Below, one piece after another: positions 9,426 through 19,700 of a DNA stretch of 64,000 nt (within the stretch, counting starts at the first letter, position 1; every line of letters begins with the position of its first letter). Source of the stretch: Burkholderiaceae bacterium. GTDB taxonomy: Bacteria; Pseudomonadota; Gammaproteobacteria; Burkholderiales; Burkholderiaceae_F. Under the pieces are notes generated by a model that had not been told where the DNA came from, did not search any database, and saw nothing but the letters and a program-made list of their open reading frames with translations. Location of the stretch: assembly GCA_022843955.1 (NCBI GenBank), contig JALHMQ010000001.1, positions 310,001 to 374,000 of the forward strand, given 5' to 3'. The position numbers and the translations under genes are program-made.

Positions 9426-10118
9426 ATGAGCGCGAGTGGAGTAGCTGCGATCGAAGCGCAGGGATTGAGCAAAGTCGTGCAGGATGCCACCGGCAGCCTG
9501 ACGATCCTTGACGATATCAGCTTGACCATCCATGCCGGCGAAACCGCGGCAATCGTGGGTGCGTCCGGGTCGGGCAAGTCCACCTTGCTCGGACTGCTCG
9601 CCGGCCTCGATGTTCCTTCCAAAGGCAGCGTGAAGATCTTCGGCGTTGACCTGTTCCAGCGCGACGAGGACGGCCGAGCGCAGTTGCGTGCGGACAAGGT
9701 GGGATTTGTGTTTCAGTCATTTCAACTGCTGCCGCATCTGACTGCGATGGAAAATGTCCTGCTGCCGCTGGAACTTTCTGGCCGGGTGCCGGACGACGCA
9801 AGTCCACAGGATGCAGCCCGCGCGCTGTTGTCTCGCGTCGGATTGGGTGAGCGACTGTCGCATTATCCGCGCACGCTGTCCGGCGGCGAGCAGCAGCGGG
9901 TCGCGCTGGCGCGCGCCTTTGTCAGCCGGCCACCGCTCCTTCTCGCGGACGAACCGACAGGCAGTCTGGACGCCAAGACCGGTGCTGCCGTGATCGACCT
10001 GATGTTCGAGTTGAACAAGGAGCGAGGGTCGACCCTGGTTCTCGTGACGCACGATCCGCAGATCGCCGCGCTTTGCGGGCGGCGCATTGAACTGTCGGCA
10101 GGCCGGCTGCGGGACTGA
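9426..10118 (+). CDS. ybbA: ABC transporter ATP-binding protein, YbbA/LolD type
   Basis: A 230-residue ATPase of the LolD/MacB/YbbA group with Walker A GASGSGKST (45-53), signature LSGGEQQR, Walker B LLLADEPTGSLD and a switch histidine in VLVTHD. In E. coli its partner is the large permease YbbP. No permease follows here: the next gene is convergent, one base away. The partner must be elsewhere, or the ATPase acts with another complex. The divergent pairing with tesA is the conserved part of the context. The start is an ATG at 9426 with AAAGG about 10 bases before it. Confidence 0.85.
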   Translation: MSASGVAAIEAQGLSKVVQDATGSLTILDDISLTIHAGETAAIVGASGSGKSTLLGLLAGLDVPSKGSVKIFGVDLFQRDEDGRAQLRADKVGFVFQSFQLLPHLTAMENVLLPLELSGRVPDDASPQDAARALLSRVGLGERLSHYPRTLSGGEQQRVALARAFVSRPPLLLADEPTGSLDAKTGAAVIDLMFELNKERGSTLVLVTHDPQIAALCGRRIELSAGRLRD

Positions 10119-10119
10119 G

Positions 10120-11574
10120 TCAGGCCGCGGTTGCGCGTAGCCTGGCCAAGGCACGGGCACCCAACGCTGCGAGGTCGCTGGCAACGAGTCCGACATCCTG
10201 CGCGAAGTCGTCCGCTGCACGGCCATGCAGCCATACAGCGCCGAGCACCGCAGTCTGCGGGTCATGGCTCTGCGCGAGGAGGGCGCCGATGAAGCCGGCC
10301 AGCACGTCGCCGGTGCCAGCCGTGGCCAATGCCGCGCTGCCGGTGGGATTGATCCAAAAGGCGTCCTGGTGCGCCACCACCGACCCCGCCCCCTTCAAAA
10401 CCACCCAGTGGCCGAACGCGCGGGCAAGCGCGCGCGCCGCGCCGATGCGGTCGGCTTGGACTGCTGCGACATTCGAGCCCAGCAATCGTGCGGCCTCCAT
10501 TGGATGCGGCGTCAAGACACAGACGGTCGTCGCGCCGCGCGCAAGCGTGCGCAGCGCGGCATCATCTGCGAGCAGGTTCAAGGCATCGGCATCGATCACG
10601 CAGGCGCCGGGACCCTGCAGCGCGGCGCTCAGTCGAGCGTGCGCGGAAGAATCGGTTCCGAGTCCGCAGCCGATCACCGTGGCATCCACCTCGCGCAATG
10701 TCGACGCTTCCCGGAACATCAATTCCGGCATTGCCGGATCGAGACCGACGCCACCGCCAACCACGTCGACGTACACACGACCCGCGCCCAGACGCAAGCC
10801 GGCGCGCGCGGCCAGCAGCGGCGCGCCCAGCATGCCGGCGGCGCCCCCGACCACCAGCAGATTGCCGAAGCTGCCTTTGTGAGTGTTGCGCTGGCGCGGG
10901 GATGCAAGCGCCTCGAAGTCTGCGGGATCGATCAGTCGACCACCCGCCGCCGGCAGCGTGACCCCAAGTGCGTCAATCACAATGCTGCCGCAGGCATCGA
11001 CACCGGCAGCGGTGAACAGGCCAGGCTTGGCGCCGAGAAAACTCACCGTGGAATCCGCGCGCACACCGGTGACCCCGCCGATCCAGGCGCCGCTGTCAGC
11101 ATCCAGGCCGCTTGGCAGATCGAGCGCGACGACGCGACCGTGACAGGCGGACATGGCTGCCGCAGCAGCGAAGTACGGGCCGGCGAGGGGGCGCGCCAGA
11201 CCGATGCCAAACAGGGCATCAACCACAACGTTCCAGTCGTCGAGACGGTGGGGCAAGCTGTCCAGCGTGACTCCGCCGGCCCGTCGCCAGCGCATGCTCG
11301 CCTCGCGCGCGTCCTGCGGTGAGGGGGCGCCGATCGCAATGCAGACAACGTCGCGGCCGATCGCGCGCAACGACTGCGCGCACACGTAGCCGTCGCCCCC
11401 ATTGTTGCCGGGTCCGCAGACGACCAGGATGCGTTTCGCCTGTGGATACCTGCGCGCAATCCACGCCGCCGCGACTTCCCCGGCGCGCTGCATGAGTGAG
11501 CCTGCGGGCAGCGTTGCTGCGACCTGTTGCTCGATCGTGCGCAGTTGCGCGACCGTGTACAGATGGAACGTCAT
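10120..11574 (-). CDS. nnr: bifunctional NAD(P)H-hydrate epimerase / ADP-dependent dehydratase
   Basis: A 484-residue repair enzyme that restores NAD(P)H damaged by hydration. The N-terminal YjeF_N epimerase domain (about 1-210) has the loop GPGNNGGDGYV. The C-terminal ribokinase-like dehydratase domain (about 220-480) has NTHKGSFGN and the catalytic GTGDVLAG. The ATG at 11574 gives the family-typical N terminus; the frame is open 19 codons further. It lies 84 bases after the D-amino-acid dehydrogenase on the same strand. A GC-rich inverted repeat in that gap (11598-11605 with 11629-11636) has no T-tract. Confidence 0.93.
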   Translation of the reverse strand: MTFHLYTVAQLRTIEQQVAATLPAGSLMQRAGEVAAAWIARRYPQAKRILVVCGPGNNGGDGYVCAQSLRAIGRDVVCIAIGAPSPQDAREASMRWRRAGGVTLDSLPHRLDDWNVVVDALFGIGLARPLAGPYFAAAAAMSACHGRVVALDLPSGLDADSGAWIGGVTGVRADSTVSFLGAKPGLFTAAGVDACGSIVIDALGVTLPAAGGRLIDPADFEALASPRQRNTHKGSFGNLLVVGGAAGMLGAPLLAARAGLRLGAGRVYVDVVGGGVGLDPAMPELMFREASTLREVDATVIGCGLGTDSSAHARLSAALQGPGACVIDADALNLLADDAALRTLARGATTVCVLTPHPMEAARLLGSNVAAVQADRIGAARALARAFGHWVVLKGAGSVVAHQDAFWINPTGSAALATAGTGDVLAGFIGALLAQSHDPQTAVLGAVWLHGRAADDFAQDVGLVASDLAALGARALARLRATAA

Positions 11575-11658
11575 GCGCGGACGACTCGATGAGGAGGGCG
11601 GGGTGAGCGGCGCAGCCCTGCAGCGTCGCACCCCGCTACCTTAGCGCCGCAGGCGCTG

Positions 11659-12948
11659 CTAGGGTGCATCCAGGGCGGGACGTGGTTGATGTGTGGCAGG
11701 TCGGCAAAAGCGGTCCAGCGTAAGGCCGTCGAGATCGATGGCCGGTGCCCGGCCCGTCACGATGTCGGCCACCACCTGGGCACTGCCGCAGGCAAGGGCC
11801 CAGCCGCTGGCGCCATGTCCCAGATTGACGAACAGGTTCGCAACCGGCGTCTCGCCGAGAACCGGCGGGCCATCCGGCAACATCGCGCGCAGGCCTGACC
11901 ACAGCTGGGCCTGGCTGTAGCGCGCCGCACCGGGGTACCAGTCGTGCGCGACCTTCAAGAGCGCGCGCAGTCCACGCTGGTCAACGTACGGACTTTCATC
12001 GCCGATCACGCCAGTCCCCGCGATCCTCAAGCGATTGCCCATGCGGGTCACGACCACCTTGTGCTCCTCGTCCATGACGGCGGTGAGCGGCGCAAGCTCG
12101 TGGCGAGCGATCGGGACCGTTGCCGAGCATCCCTTGACCGCCAGCAGCGGGACCGCGATTCCGGCAGCGGCGAGCATGGGTCCCGCCTCGACGCTGGTAG
12201 CCATGACCAGCGCATCAGCTCGCTGGGAACCCTGGGCTGTGATCGCGGCGCTCAGCCGGCCGGACTCGATCGCCAGCGCTGTCACCGGCGTATTGAACAT
12301 GAAGCGCACGCCCTGTTGCTGGGCGATCTCCCGTACCCGGCGGGTGAAGTAGGCGCAGTTGCCGGTCTCGTCGTCCGGCAGGTGCAACCCGCCGGCGAGC
12401 GGCGTGTGTTCGTTCAACGCCGCTTCGATCGCGCGACACTCTTGCGCCGAAAGCAGGCGATGGGCGATGCCCTGGTCGGCCAGCACCGACCTCATCGGCT
12501 CGTTGCGCGCGACTGCCTTGTCCGTGCGGAACAGCACCAACAGTCCGGGCTGGCGTTCGTGGTCGATGGCGTGGTGCGCCACCAGCGCTTGCGTCTGTTC
12601 AAGGCTGTAGCGTGCGAGCCGGTGCAGGCGAAGCCGGTTGACGCGAAAGCGCTCGAGGCGGCACTCGGAAACGAATCGGCTCAGCCAGCGCCAGAACGCG
12701 GGATCGAATCTCGGGCGGACGCGCAGCGAGACGTCACGCTGGAACAAGGCACGCAACAGAGACATCGGCACGCCAGGCGCGGCCCAGGGACCGGCATAGC
12801 CGTGCGAGATGACGCCGCCGTTGGCAAAGCTCGCGCCCTGTGCCACACCGCTGCCGCGCTCGAGGACGGTGACCTCGCAGCCATACTGGCGCAGCGCGTA
12901 GGCGGTGGTGACGCCGATGACGCCAGCGCCGATGACAACAACATGCAT
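11659..12948 (-). CDS. dadA: D-amino acid dehydrogenase (DadA family FAD oxidoreductase)
   Basis: A 429-residue FAD protein of the DAO/DadA family, which deaminates D-amino acids to 2-oxo acids and passes electrons to the respiratory chain. The N-terminal Rossmann motif is VVIGAGVIGVTTAYAL and the C terminus has NLGHGASGWALACGSA. It lies downstream of a TRAP transporter on the same strand after a 127-base gap, and close to a hydantoinase. This suggests it handles the D-amino acids released there, but the substrate cannot be read from sequence. A relative acting on glycine or another amine is possible. Confidence 0.85.
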   Translation of the reverse strand: MHVVVIGAGVIGVTTAYALRQYGCEVTVLERGSGVAQGASFANGGVISHGYAGPWAAPGVPMSLLRALFQRDVSLRVRPRFDPAFWRWLSRFVSECRLERFRVNRLRLHRLARYSLEQTQALVAHHAIDHERQPGLLVLFRTDKAVARNEPMRSVLADQGIAHRLLSAQECRAIEAALNEHTPLAGGLHLPDDETGNCAYFTRRVREIAQQQGVRFMFNTPVTALAIESGRLSAAITAQGSQRADALVMATSVEAGPMLAAAGIAVPLLAVKGCSATVPIARHELAPLTAVMDEEHKVVVTRMGNRLRIAGTGVIGDESPYVDQRGLRALLKVAHDWYPGAARYSQAQLWSGLRAMLPDGPPVLGETPVANLFVNLGHGASGWALACGSAQVVADIVTGRAPAIDLDGLTLDRFCRPATHQPRPALDAP

Positions 12949-13075
12949 GGAGGATTACGTACCAGGAAACGGCGAGCAGCCGCGAGCGCGATTCTACGAG
13001 TTCGCATTCATGCGAGCGGTTTTCGGGTCTGCCGAGACTCGCCAGGCGCCGCCTTCTAGCGAAGACCGGGTCGCG

Positions 13076-14374
13076 TCACATCCGCATTTGCCCTGGCAGC
13101 CAGACCACGATCTGCGGGAAGAAGAAGATCAGGAAGACGGCGATCACCATCATCAGGAAGTAGGGGAACGCCGCGATCGCAATCGTATTGATCTGCTTGC
13201 CTGTCATGCCCTGGAGCACGAACAGGTTGAAGCCGACTGGTGGCGTGATCTGCGCCATTTCCACCACGATGACGATGAACACCCCGAACCAGAGCAGATC
13301 GATGCCCGCCGCCTGCAACGTCGGCAGCAGCACGGCCATGGTCAGCACCACCATGCTGATGCCATCGAGAAAGCATCCGAGGATGATGAAGAACACCATC
13401 AGCAGCATGATCAGCCAGAACGGCGACAGGCCAAGTGCGCTGATCGCCTCGGCCAAGTGCCGCGGCAGGCCGATGAAGCCCATCGACAACGACAGGAACG
13501 ATGAGCCGGCGAGGATCAGCGCGATCATGCAGTACAAGCGCGTGGCGCTCATCAGCGAGTCGCGAAACGACTTCCAGGTGAGTGCGCGCTGCGCGGCAGC
13601 CAGGATCAATGCGCCGACAACGCCGAGCGAGGCCGCCTCGGTGGCTGTTGCCACCCCCGCGTAGATCGAACCCAACACGGCGCAGATCAGTCCGACCACC
13701 GGCAGCAGATGGCGCCCTTCGCGCAGCTTTTGCAGGAGCGTGAGATGCAGGTCCGCAGCCGGGATGGCTTCGGGATTGCGCAGAGACCAAATCACGGTGT
13801 AACCCATGAACAAGCCTGCGAGCAGCAGCCCGGGGAACACCCCGGCGATGAACAGCTTGCCGATCGACACGTCAGCGGCAACGCCGTAGACGATCATGAT
13901 GATTGACGGCGGAATCAGAAGTCCTAGGGTGCCGGCGCCGGCCAGCGACCCGAGTGCGATTCGATCCGGGTAACCGCGCTTTTCCAGTTCGGGCAGCGTG
14001 ATCTTGCCGATCGTCGCGCAGGTCGCCGCGGATGAACCCGAGACGGCCGCGAAGATCGTGCAGCCGATGATGTTGGTGTGGAGCAGTCGACCGGGCAAGC
14101 GCTGCAGCCACGGCGCAAGTCCGCGAAACAGGCCCTCCGAGAGCCGTGTCTTCAGCAGGATCTCGCCCATCCAGATGAACAGCGGCAGCGCGGTCAACGT
14201 CCAACTCGACAGTGAACCCCACACCGTCAACGCGAGGCTGTCGCCTGCCAGGCGGTCCGTGAACAACTCCATCGCGAGCCAGGCGACGCCGAGGATCGCC
14301 ACGCCAATCCACACGCCGGCACCCAGGAAGGCGAAGACCAGGATGACGAGCAGCAGTGCGATCAGTACGTCCAC
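13076..14374 (-). CDS. dctM: TRAP transporter large permease (DctM type)
   Basis: A 432-residue membrane protein with about 12 hydrophobic segments and TRAP-T family motifs such as GSSAATCATIGKI and GTLGLLIPPSI. It forms the sodium-coupled transport channel together with DctQ. The start is a GTG at 14374, supported by GGGAG six bases upstream on the minus strand. dctQ ends 13 bases before it, so the two are clearly cotranscribed. Confidence 0.93.
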   Translation of the reverse strand: MDVLIALLLVILVFAFLGAGVWIGVAILGVAWLAMELFTDRLAGDSLALTVWGSLSSWTLTALPLFIWMGEILLKTRLSEGLFRGLAPWLQRLPGRLLHTNIIGCTIFAAVSGSSAATCATIGKITLPELEKRGYPDRIALGSLAGAGTLGLLIPPSIIMIVYGVAADVSIGKLFIAGVFPGLLLAGLFMGYTVIWSLRNPEAIPAADLHLTLLQKLREGRHLLPVVGLICAVLGSIYAGVATATEAASLGVVGALILAAAQRALTWKSFRDSLMSATRLYCMIALILAGSSFLSLSMGFIGLPRHLAEAISALGLSPFWLIMLLMVFFIILGCFLDGISMVVLTMAVLLPTLQAAGIDLLWFGVFIVIVVEMAQITPPVGFNLFVLQGMTGKQINTIAIAAFPYFLMMVIAVFLIFFFPQIVVWLPGQMRM

Positions 14375-14387
14375 AGCATGCTCCCGA

Positions 14388-14900
14388 TCATTCCGTGCGC
14401 GCCAGTTCAGCGCTCTGGCTCAATGGCAGTTGCCGCTTGCGCAGCACGTACACCAATTCCTCGGCGAAGGCCATGAACAGCGCCGTCATCCCCAGGGCCA
14501 TTGAGATTTGCGGAATCCACAGTGGCGTGGCGTCGATGTTCTGCGAGATGTCGTTGTAGGCCCACGAGCCATAGGCGAGCTTCACCGCGTACCAGGCGAA
14601 GTAGCCGGTGAGAAAGGTCGCGACGGCGAGGCAGAAGATTTCGATGGCGATCCGCACGCGGCCGGTGAAGCGGCTGATGATCAATGTCACCCGGATGTGA
14701 TCACCCCGGCGCAGCGTATGTGCGAGGGCGAAGAAAGACCCTGCCGCCAAGAAGTAGCCGGCGTAGGCGTCATAGCCGTCGATGCCGAAGTTGACGAAGC
14801 GACCGCCGATCGAGATCACCTGGATGAGCAGCGTCAATACGATGAACAGCGCACCCACGGCACCGAAGAAGTCGTACAGCGGATCCAGACGCGTGCGCAT
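14388..14900 (-). CDS. dctQ: TRAP transporter small permease (DctQ type)
   Basis: A 170-residue protein with four predicted membrane segments and the DctQ-typical ending LVYVLRKR. It is the small membrane subunit that partners DctM. It lies between the binding protein and the large permease in the order dctP-dctQ-dctM. A terminator-like hairpin sits between dctP and this gene and would lower permease expression relative to the binding protein. Confidence 0.9.
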   Translation of the reverse strand: MRTRLDPLYDFFGAVGALFIVLTLLIQVISIGGRFVNFGIDGYDAYAGYFLAAGSFFALAHTLRRGDHIRVTLIISRFTGRVRIAIEIFCLAVATFLTGYFAWYAVKLAYGSWAYNDISQNIDATPLWIPQISMALGMTALFMAFAEELVYVLRKRQLPLSQSAELARTE

Positions 14901-14913
14901 GAGACCTCACAAC

Positions 14914-14947
14914 AAAAGCCCCCGCGCAGAGCGTTCCGGGCGGGGGC
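14914..14947 (-). terminator. attenuating hairpin between dctP and dctQ
   Basis: An 8-bp inverted repeat, GCCCCCGC (14918-14925) and GCGGGGGC (14940-14947). On the minus strand it is followed by TTTTGTTGTG. It lies just past the dctP stop at 14968 and before the dctQ start. Such intra-operon terminators after binding-protein genes set an excess of binding protein over permease. Confidence 0.65.
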
Positions 14948-14967
14948 GGGGATCGATCGCGAGGCGA

Positions 14968-15954
14968 CTACTTCTTCGCCGCCGGCGCGCGCTTGTAGGC
15001 GTCGATGATTTCCTTGCCGTCGGCGCCGGCCTGCTTGAGCCAGTCGGCGGTCATCTCCTCACCGATCTTGCGCATGTCGGCCATCAGCTGAGGCGCCGGC
15101 GCAACAATCGTCATCTTGTTCTTCGCAAGGATGGACAGCGACTCCTGGTTGAAGGCGCGCATGCGCTCCCAGCCCTTCTTCTCTGCTTCGGCAGCAACGC
15201 GCACGACCGCTGCCTGCGTGTCCTTGTCGAGCTTGTCGAATTCCTTGCGGTTGACCACCAGCATGTTCTTCGGCAACCAGGCGTTGACCGTGTGATAGTG
15301 GGTCAGGCTTTCCCAGATCTTTGAGTCGACGCCAGTGGCGCCCGAGGTCATCATCGAATCGACGACGCCGGTGGACAGGGCCTGCGACAGCTCGGCGGCC
15401 TGAATCGTCAGCGGCTGGGCGCCGACCACTTGAGCGATCTTGCTGGTCGCCGGGTTGTACGCGCGCCATTTCAGGCCCTTCATGTCGGCGGCCGAGCGCA
15501 GTTCCTTCTTCGCGTAGATGCCCTGTGGCGGCCAGGCCACCGCGTACAACAGCTTGACGCCGCGTTTGTCGAGAATGCGTTCGAGCACCGGCTTCTGCGC
15601 CTGGTACAGGCGATAGGCGTCATCGAAGCCGGTGGCGAGGAACGGCAACGAGTCCAGGCCAAAGACCGGGTTCTGGTTGACGAGCAGGCTCATCAGGATC
15701 TCGCCCATCTGCGCCTGGCCGGACTCGACTGCACGGGCGATCTCCGGCGCCTTGAACAGCGAGCCGTTGGCGTGGACGACGATGCGCAGCTTGCCCTTGG
15801 TTTCGAATTCGATGTCCTTGGCCATCTGCGAGAGCGTGACCGTGTGGGGGTTGCCGACTGCATAGCCGGTGGGCATGTCCCACTTGGTCTGGGCCGTGGC
15901 TGCCAAGGCGGTGGCGAGCAGGGCGCCGCCGACTGCCGATGCAAGGAATCTCAT
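14968..15954 (-). CDS. dctP: TRAP transporter substrate-binding protein (DctP type)
   Basis: A 328-residue periplasmic binding protein with a signal peptide (MRFLASAVGGALLATALA, cut near ATAQ). The body has DctP-family features such as GVVDSMMTS and LPKNMLVVN. The start at 15954 is fixed by a strong GGAGGAC on the minus strand (15967-15961) six bases before the ATG; the frame opens six codons earlier. It is the first gene of a leftward TRAP operon and is divergent from a regulator. The ligand is unknown, but the hydantoinase next door suggests a cyclic amide, amino-acid derivative or related acid. Confidence 0.92.
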   Translation of the reverse strand: MRFLASAVGGALLATALAATAQTKWDMPTGYAVGNPHTVTLSQMAKDIEFETKGKLRIVVHANGSLFKAPEIARAVESGQAQMGEILMSLLVNQNPVFGLDSLPFLATGFDDAYRLYQAQKPVLERILDKRGVKLLYAVAWPPQGIYAKKELRSAADMKGLKWRAYNPATSKIAQVVGAQPLTIQAAELSQALSTGVVDSMMTSGATGVDSKIWESLTHYHTVNAWLPKNMLVVNRKEFDKLDKDTQAAVVRVAAEAEKKGWERMRAFNQESLSILAKNKMTIVAPAPQLMADMRKIGEEMTADWLKQAGADGKEIIDAYKRAPAAKK

Positions 15955-16067
15955 TGCGAAGTCCTCCGTCAAGGTTCGGTTGCGGGGCGCAACGCGATCG
16001 TGGCAAGGATGCCCGACGCGCGTGCCGCGTGACGCAACCTAAATCGGTGATCGGCGCATGTCAAGAA

Positions 16068-16092
16068 AACGTCGATAACTTATCAAGACGTT
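16068..16092. promoter_or_regulatory. dyad operator in the dctP / regulator divergent promoter
   Basis: The outer arms AACGTC (16068-16073) and GACGTT (16087-16092) are perfect inverted repeats. Inside them GATAA (16074-16078) and TTATC (16080-16084) form a second inverted repeat around one base. It lies in an AT-richer patch 114 bases from the dctP start and 40 bases from the regulator start. A dimeric winged-helix protein encoded alongside is the natural candidate to bind it. Binding is inference. Confidence 0.5.
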
Positions 16093-16131
16093 GTTACGCT
16101 GCGGCGACTCAACCGAGTTCAAGGAGTCGAC

Positions 16132-16758
16132 GTGCGCAAGCCTGCGAGCACCGTTGCGGCCCCCGTGCCCCGCAAGCGTGCGTCCGTGCCCCGTGCGAAG
16201 GCGGCCAAGGGGGTAGCCGGTCCAATCGCATCGTCGGCGGCGACCGGTCCGGTGGTGCCGCGGTTGTTCGTCTCCTCGTCGCATCTGGTCTCGCCGCGGA
16301 GCCAGGAGTTGTCGGAGTTCGAGTTCGGGCTGATCCTCGTGTCGAACGCATTCATGCGATGGGTCGTTCGCTGCATGGCGGCCGCCGGGCTGAAGGACCT
16401 GACGCCGCTCGACGTCCTGCTGCTGCACCACGTGAACCATCGCGCGCGCGAGAAGAAGCTCGCCGACATCTGCTTCATGATCAACATCGAAGACACCCAT
16501 GTCGTCGCGTACTCGCTCAAGAAGCTCGTGGCCCTCGGTCTGCTCAAGAGCGAGAAGCGCGGCAAGGAAGTGCTCTTTTCCACGACGCAGACCGGGCAGG
16601 ATTTCATCGTGCGCTACCGCGAGGTGCGCGAAGCCTGCCTCGTGGCGGCGATGTCCAAGGATGGCAGCGAGAACCAGCGCCTGGGGGAAATGGCGGGGTT
16701 CCTGCGCTTCCTGTCGGGGATGTATGACCAGGCCGCTCGCGCGGCCACCAGCCTTTGA
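16132..16758 (+). CDS. winged-helix DNA-binding (MarR-like) regulator
   Basis: A 208-residue protein with a basic, alanine-rich N-terminal tail (about 1-45) and a MarR-like winged helix. The recognition segments are LTPLDVLLLHHVNHR, LADICFMINIEDTHVV and YSLKKLVALGLL, with the wing EKRGKEVLFSTT. The start is a GTG at 16132 with AAGGAG five bases before it. It sits between a divergent TRAP operon and the hydantoinase gene, whose ATG begins 8 bases beyond this stop, so it probably controls both. The ligand is unknown. Confidence 0.85.
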   Translation: MRKPASTVAAPVPRKRASVPRAKAAKGVAGPIASSAATGPVVPRLFVSSSHLVSPRSQELSEFEFGLILVSNAFMRWVVRCMAAAGLKDLTPLDVLLLHHVNHRAREKKLADICFMINIEDTHVVAYSLKKLVALGLLKSEKRGKEVLFSTTQTGQDFIVRYREVREACLVAAMSKDGSENQRLGEMAGFLRFLSGMYDQAARAATSL

Positions 16759-16766
16759 GTGTTCCG

Positions 16767-19700
16767 ATGACAGATCTGGCAAACGACCGCTGGCAGTTCT
16801 GGGTGGATCGTGGCGGCACCTTCACCGACATCGTGGCGCGGCGCCCGGATGGGTCGCTCGCCACCCACAAGCTGCTCAGCGAGAACCCGGAGCAGTATTC
16901 CGATGCCGCCATCTTCGGCATCCGCCACTTGCTTGGCCTCGCCGCCGGTGCTCCGATCCCGGTCGAGCGGATTGCGGCAGTCAAGATGGGCACCACGGTG
17001 GCCACCAACGCGCTGCTGGAGCGCAAGGGTGAGCCGACCGTCCTCGTGATCACGCGCGGCTTTCGCGATGCACTGCGCATTGCCTACCAGAACCGGCCGC
17101 GTCTGTTTGACCGGCAGATCGTGCTGCCCGAGTTGCTCTACGCGCAGGTGATCGAGGCTGACGAGCGAGTCGGCGCGCACGGCGACGTCGTCCGTCCGTT
17201 GGATGAAGCGCTGCTGCGTCGCGATCTTCGCGCCGCGTTCGACTCTGGCCTGCGCTCGGTCGCGATCGTGCTGATGCATGGCTACCGCTATACGGCGCAC
17301 GAGGCACGCGTCGCGCAGATCGCGGCGGATATCGGCTTTGCGCAGGTCTCGGTGTCGCATCGGGTGAGCCCGCTGATGAAACTCGTGGCGCGTGGCGACA
17401 CCACCGTGGTCGACGCCTATCTGTCGCCCATCTTGCGTCGCTACGTGGAGCAGGTTGCTGGGGAGGTGCCACACACGCGGCTGCTGTTCATGCAGAGCAA
17501 CGGCGGTCTCACCGACGCCCATCGTTTCCAGGGCAAGGATGCGATCCTCTCCGGGCCGGCCGGCGGCATCGTCGGCATGGTGCGCTCGAGCCGGATGGCA
17601 GGCTTCGACCGCATCATCGGCTTCGACATGGGCGGTACCTCGACTGACGTGTCGCACTATGCGGGCGAGTACGAACGCGAGTTCGAGACGCGCGTGGCGG
17701 GTGTGCGCATGCGGGCACCGATGATGAGCATCCACACGGTCGCGGCCGGTGGCGGTTCCATCCTGCACTTCGACGGCGCGCGACTGCGTGTCGGGCCTGA
17801 CTCGGCAGGCGCCAATCCTGGACCTGCCTGCTATCGGCGCGGCGGACCGCTGACGGTGACCGATGCCAACGTGATGCTCGGTCGCGTGCAACCCGCGCAC
17901 TTCCCGAAGGTGTTCGGCCCGCATGCTGACCAGGCGCTTGACCGCGACGTCGTGCAGCACAAGTTCGAGCTGCTGGCACAGGCGATCTCGGCCGCAACCG
18001 GCCAGGCGAAGAGTGCGGCCGAGGTGGCCGCCGGGTTCGTCGAGATCGCGGTCGGCAACATGGCCGAGGCGATCAAGCGCATCTCGGTTCAGCGCGGCCA
18101 CGACGTCACGCGCTATACGCTGACGGTGTTTGGTGGCGCCGGCGGGCAGCACGCCTGCGATGTCGCCGATCAGCTGGCGATGACGCGCGTGTTCGCCCAC
18201 CCGCTGGCTGGCGTGCTCAGCGCCTACGGCATGGGACTGGCCGACCAGACCGCGATGCGCGAAGCCACGGTCGAGCAGCCGCTGCAGGAAGACTCGGCAG
18301 CGGGCCTGGCGATGCAACTTGAAGCGCTAGGCGCTGCCGCCGTCGATGAGCTGCACGCGCAGGGCGTGGCCGACGACCGGATCAGCACGATTCGCCGAGT
18401 CCACCTGAAATACGAGGGCACCGACGCCGCGCTGGTGGTGCTGCACGGCACCGCCGCCGACATGCAGCGGCAGTTCGAGGCGGCGTACCGGCAGCGCTTC
18501 TCGTTTCTGATGAGCGAGCGGTGCCTGATCATCGAGGCGATCTCGGTCGAGGCGATCGGTGCCGGCGATGTTGCGGATGAGACGCCGGTGGTGCCGCCAC
18601 CGCGCGACGCCGCGCTTGGCGCGGCCGACACCGTGCTCTGCTACTTCGACGGCGCCTGGCACGAGACGCCTCTGTACGTGCGCATCGACACGCGCCCGGG
18701 CGATCGAATCGATGGGCCGGCCATCATTGCGGAGTCCAACGCCACCACGTTGGTGGCGCCGGGCTGGCGCGCCAGCGTGACGGCGCTCGATCACCTGGTG
18801 CTCGATCGCGTGCAACCGCGCGCGCAGCGGCAGGCGATCGGCACGCAGGTCGATCCGGTGATGCTCGAGATCTTCAACAACCTGTTCATGTCGATCGCCG
18901 AGCAGATGGGCCTGCGGCTGCAGAACACTGCGTACTCGGTCAACATCAAGGAGCGGCTCGACTTCTCCTGCGCGCTGTTCGACACCGACGGCAACCTGAT
19001 CGCCAACGCGCCGCACATGCCGGTGCACCTGGGCTCGATGAGCGAATCGATCAAGACGGTGATGCGCGAGAACGCCGGGCGGATGACCGCCGGCGACGCC
19101 TATGTCGTCAACGATCCGTACCACGGCGGCACCCACCTGCCGGATGTCACCGTGATCACGCCGATCTTCGATGCGACAGGCCGGGATCTGCTGTTCTACG
19201 TCGGTTCGCGGGGACACCATGCCGACATCGGCGGCATCACGCCCGGTTCAATGCCGCCGTTCTCCCGCACTCTGGACGAGGAAGGCGTGCTGTTCACCAA
19301 CTTCCAACTCGTGCAAGGGCAGGGCGCAGGCACGAGCGGGCTGCTGCGCGAAGCCGAGTGCCTGGCCCTGCTGCAGGGCGGCTCGCATCCGGCGCGCAAT
19401 CCGCAGCAGAACCTCGCGGACTTGAAGGCGCAGATCGCCGCCAACGAGAAGGGCCGTGAGGAGCTGCTGCGCATGGTGGATCAGTTCGGTCTGGACGTGG
19501 TACGGGCCTACATGCGTCATGTGCAGGACAACGCCGAGGAGTCGGTGCGTCGCGTGATCACACGGCTGAAGGACGGTGCCTTCGACCTGGAACTGGACAA
19601 CGGCGCGCACATCCGCGTGAAGATCAGCGTCGATCATGCAGCCCGCGGCGCCACCATCGACTTCACCGGCACCTCGCCGCAGTTGCCGAACAACTTCAAT

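Noticed and set aside
11598..11636. Inverted repeat GCGGGGTG/CACCCCGC between dadA and nnr as terminator
   Set aside because: Long loop (23 bases) and no T-tract on the minus strand.
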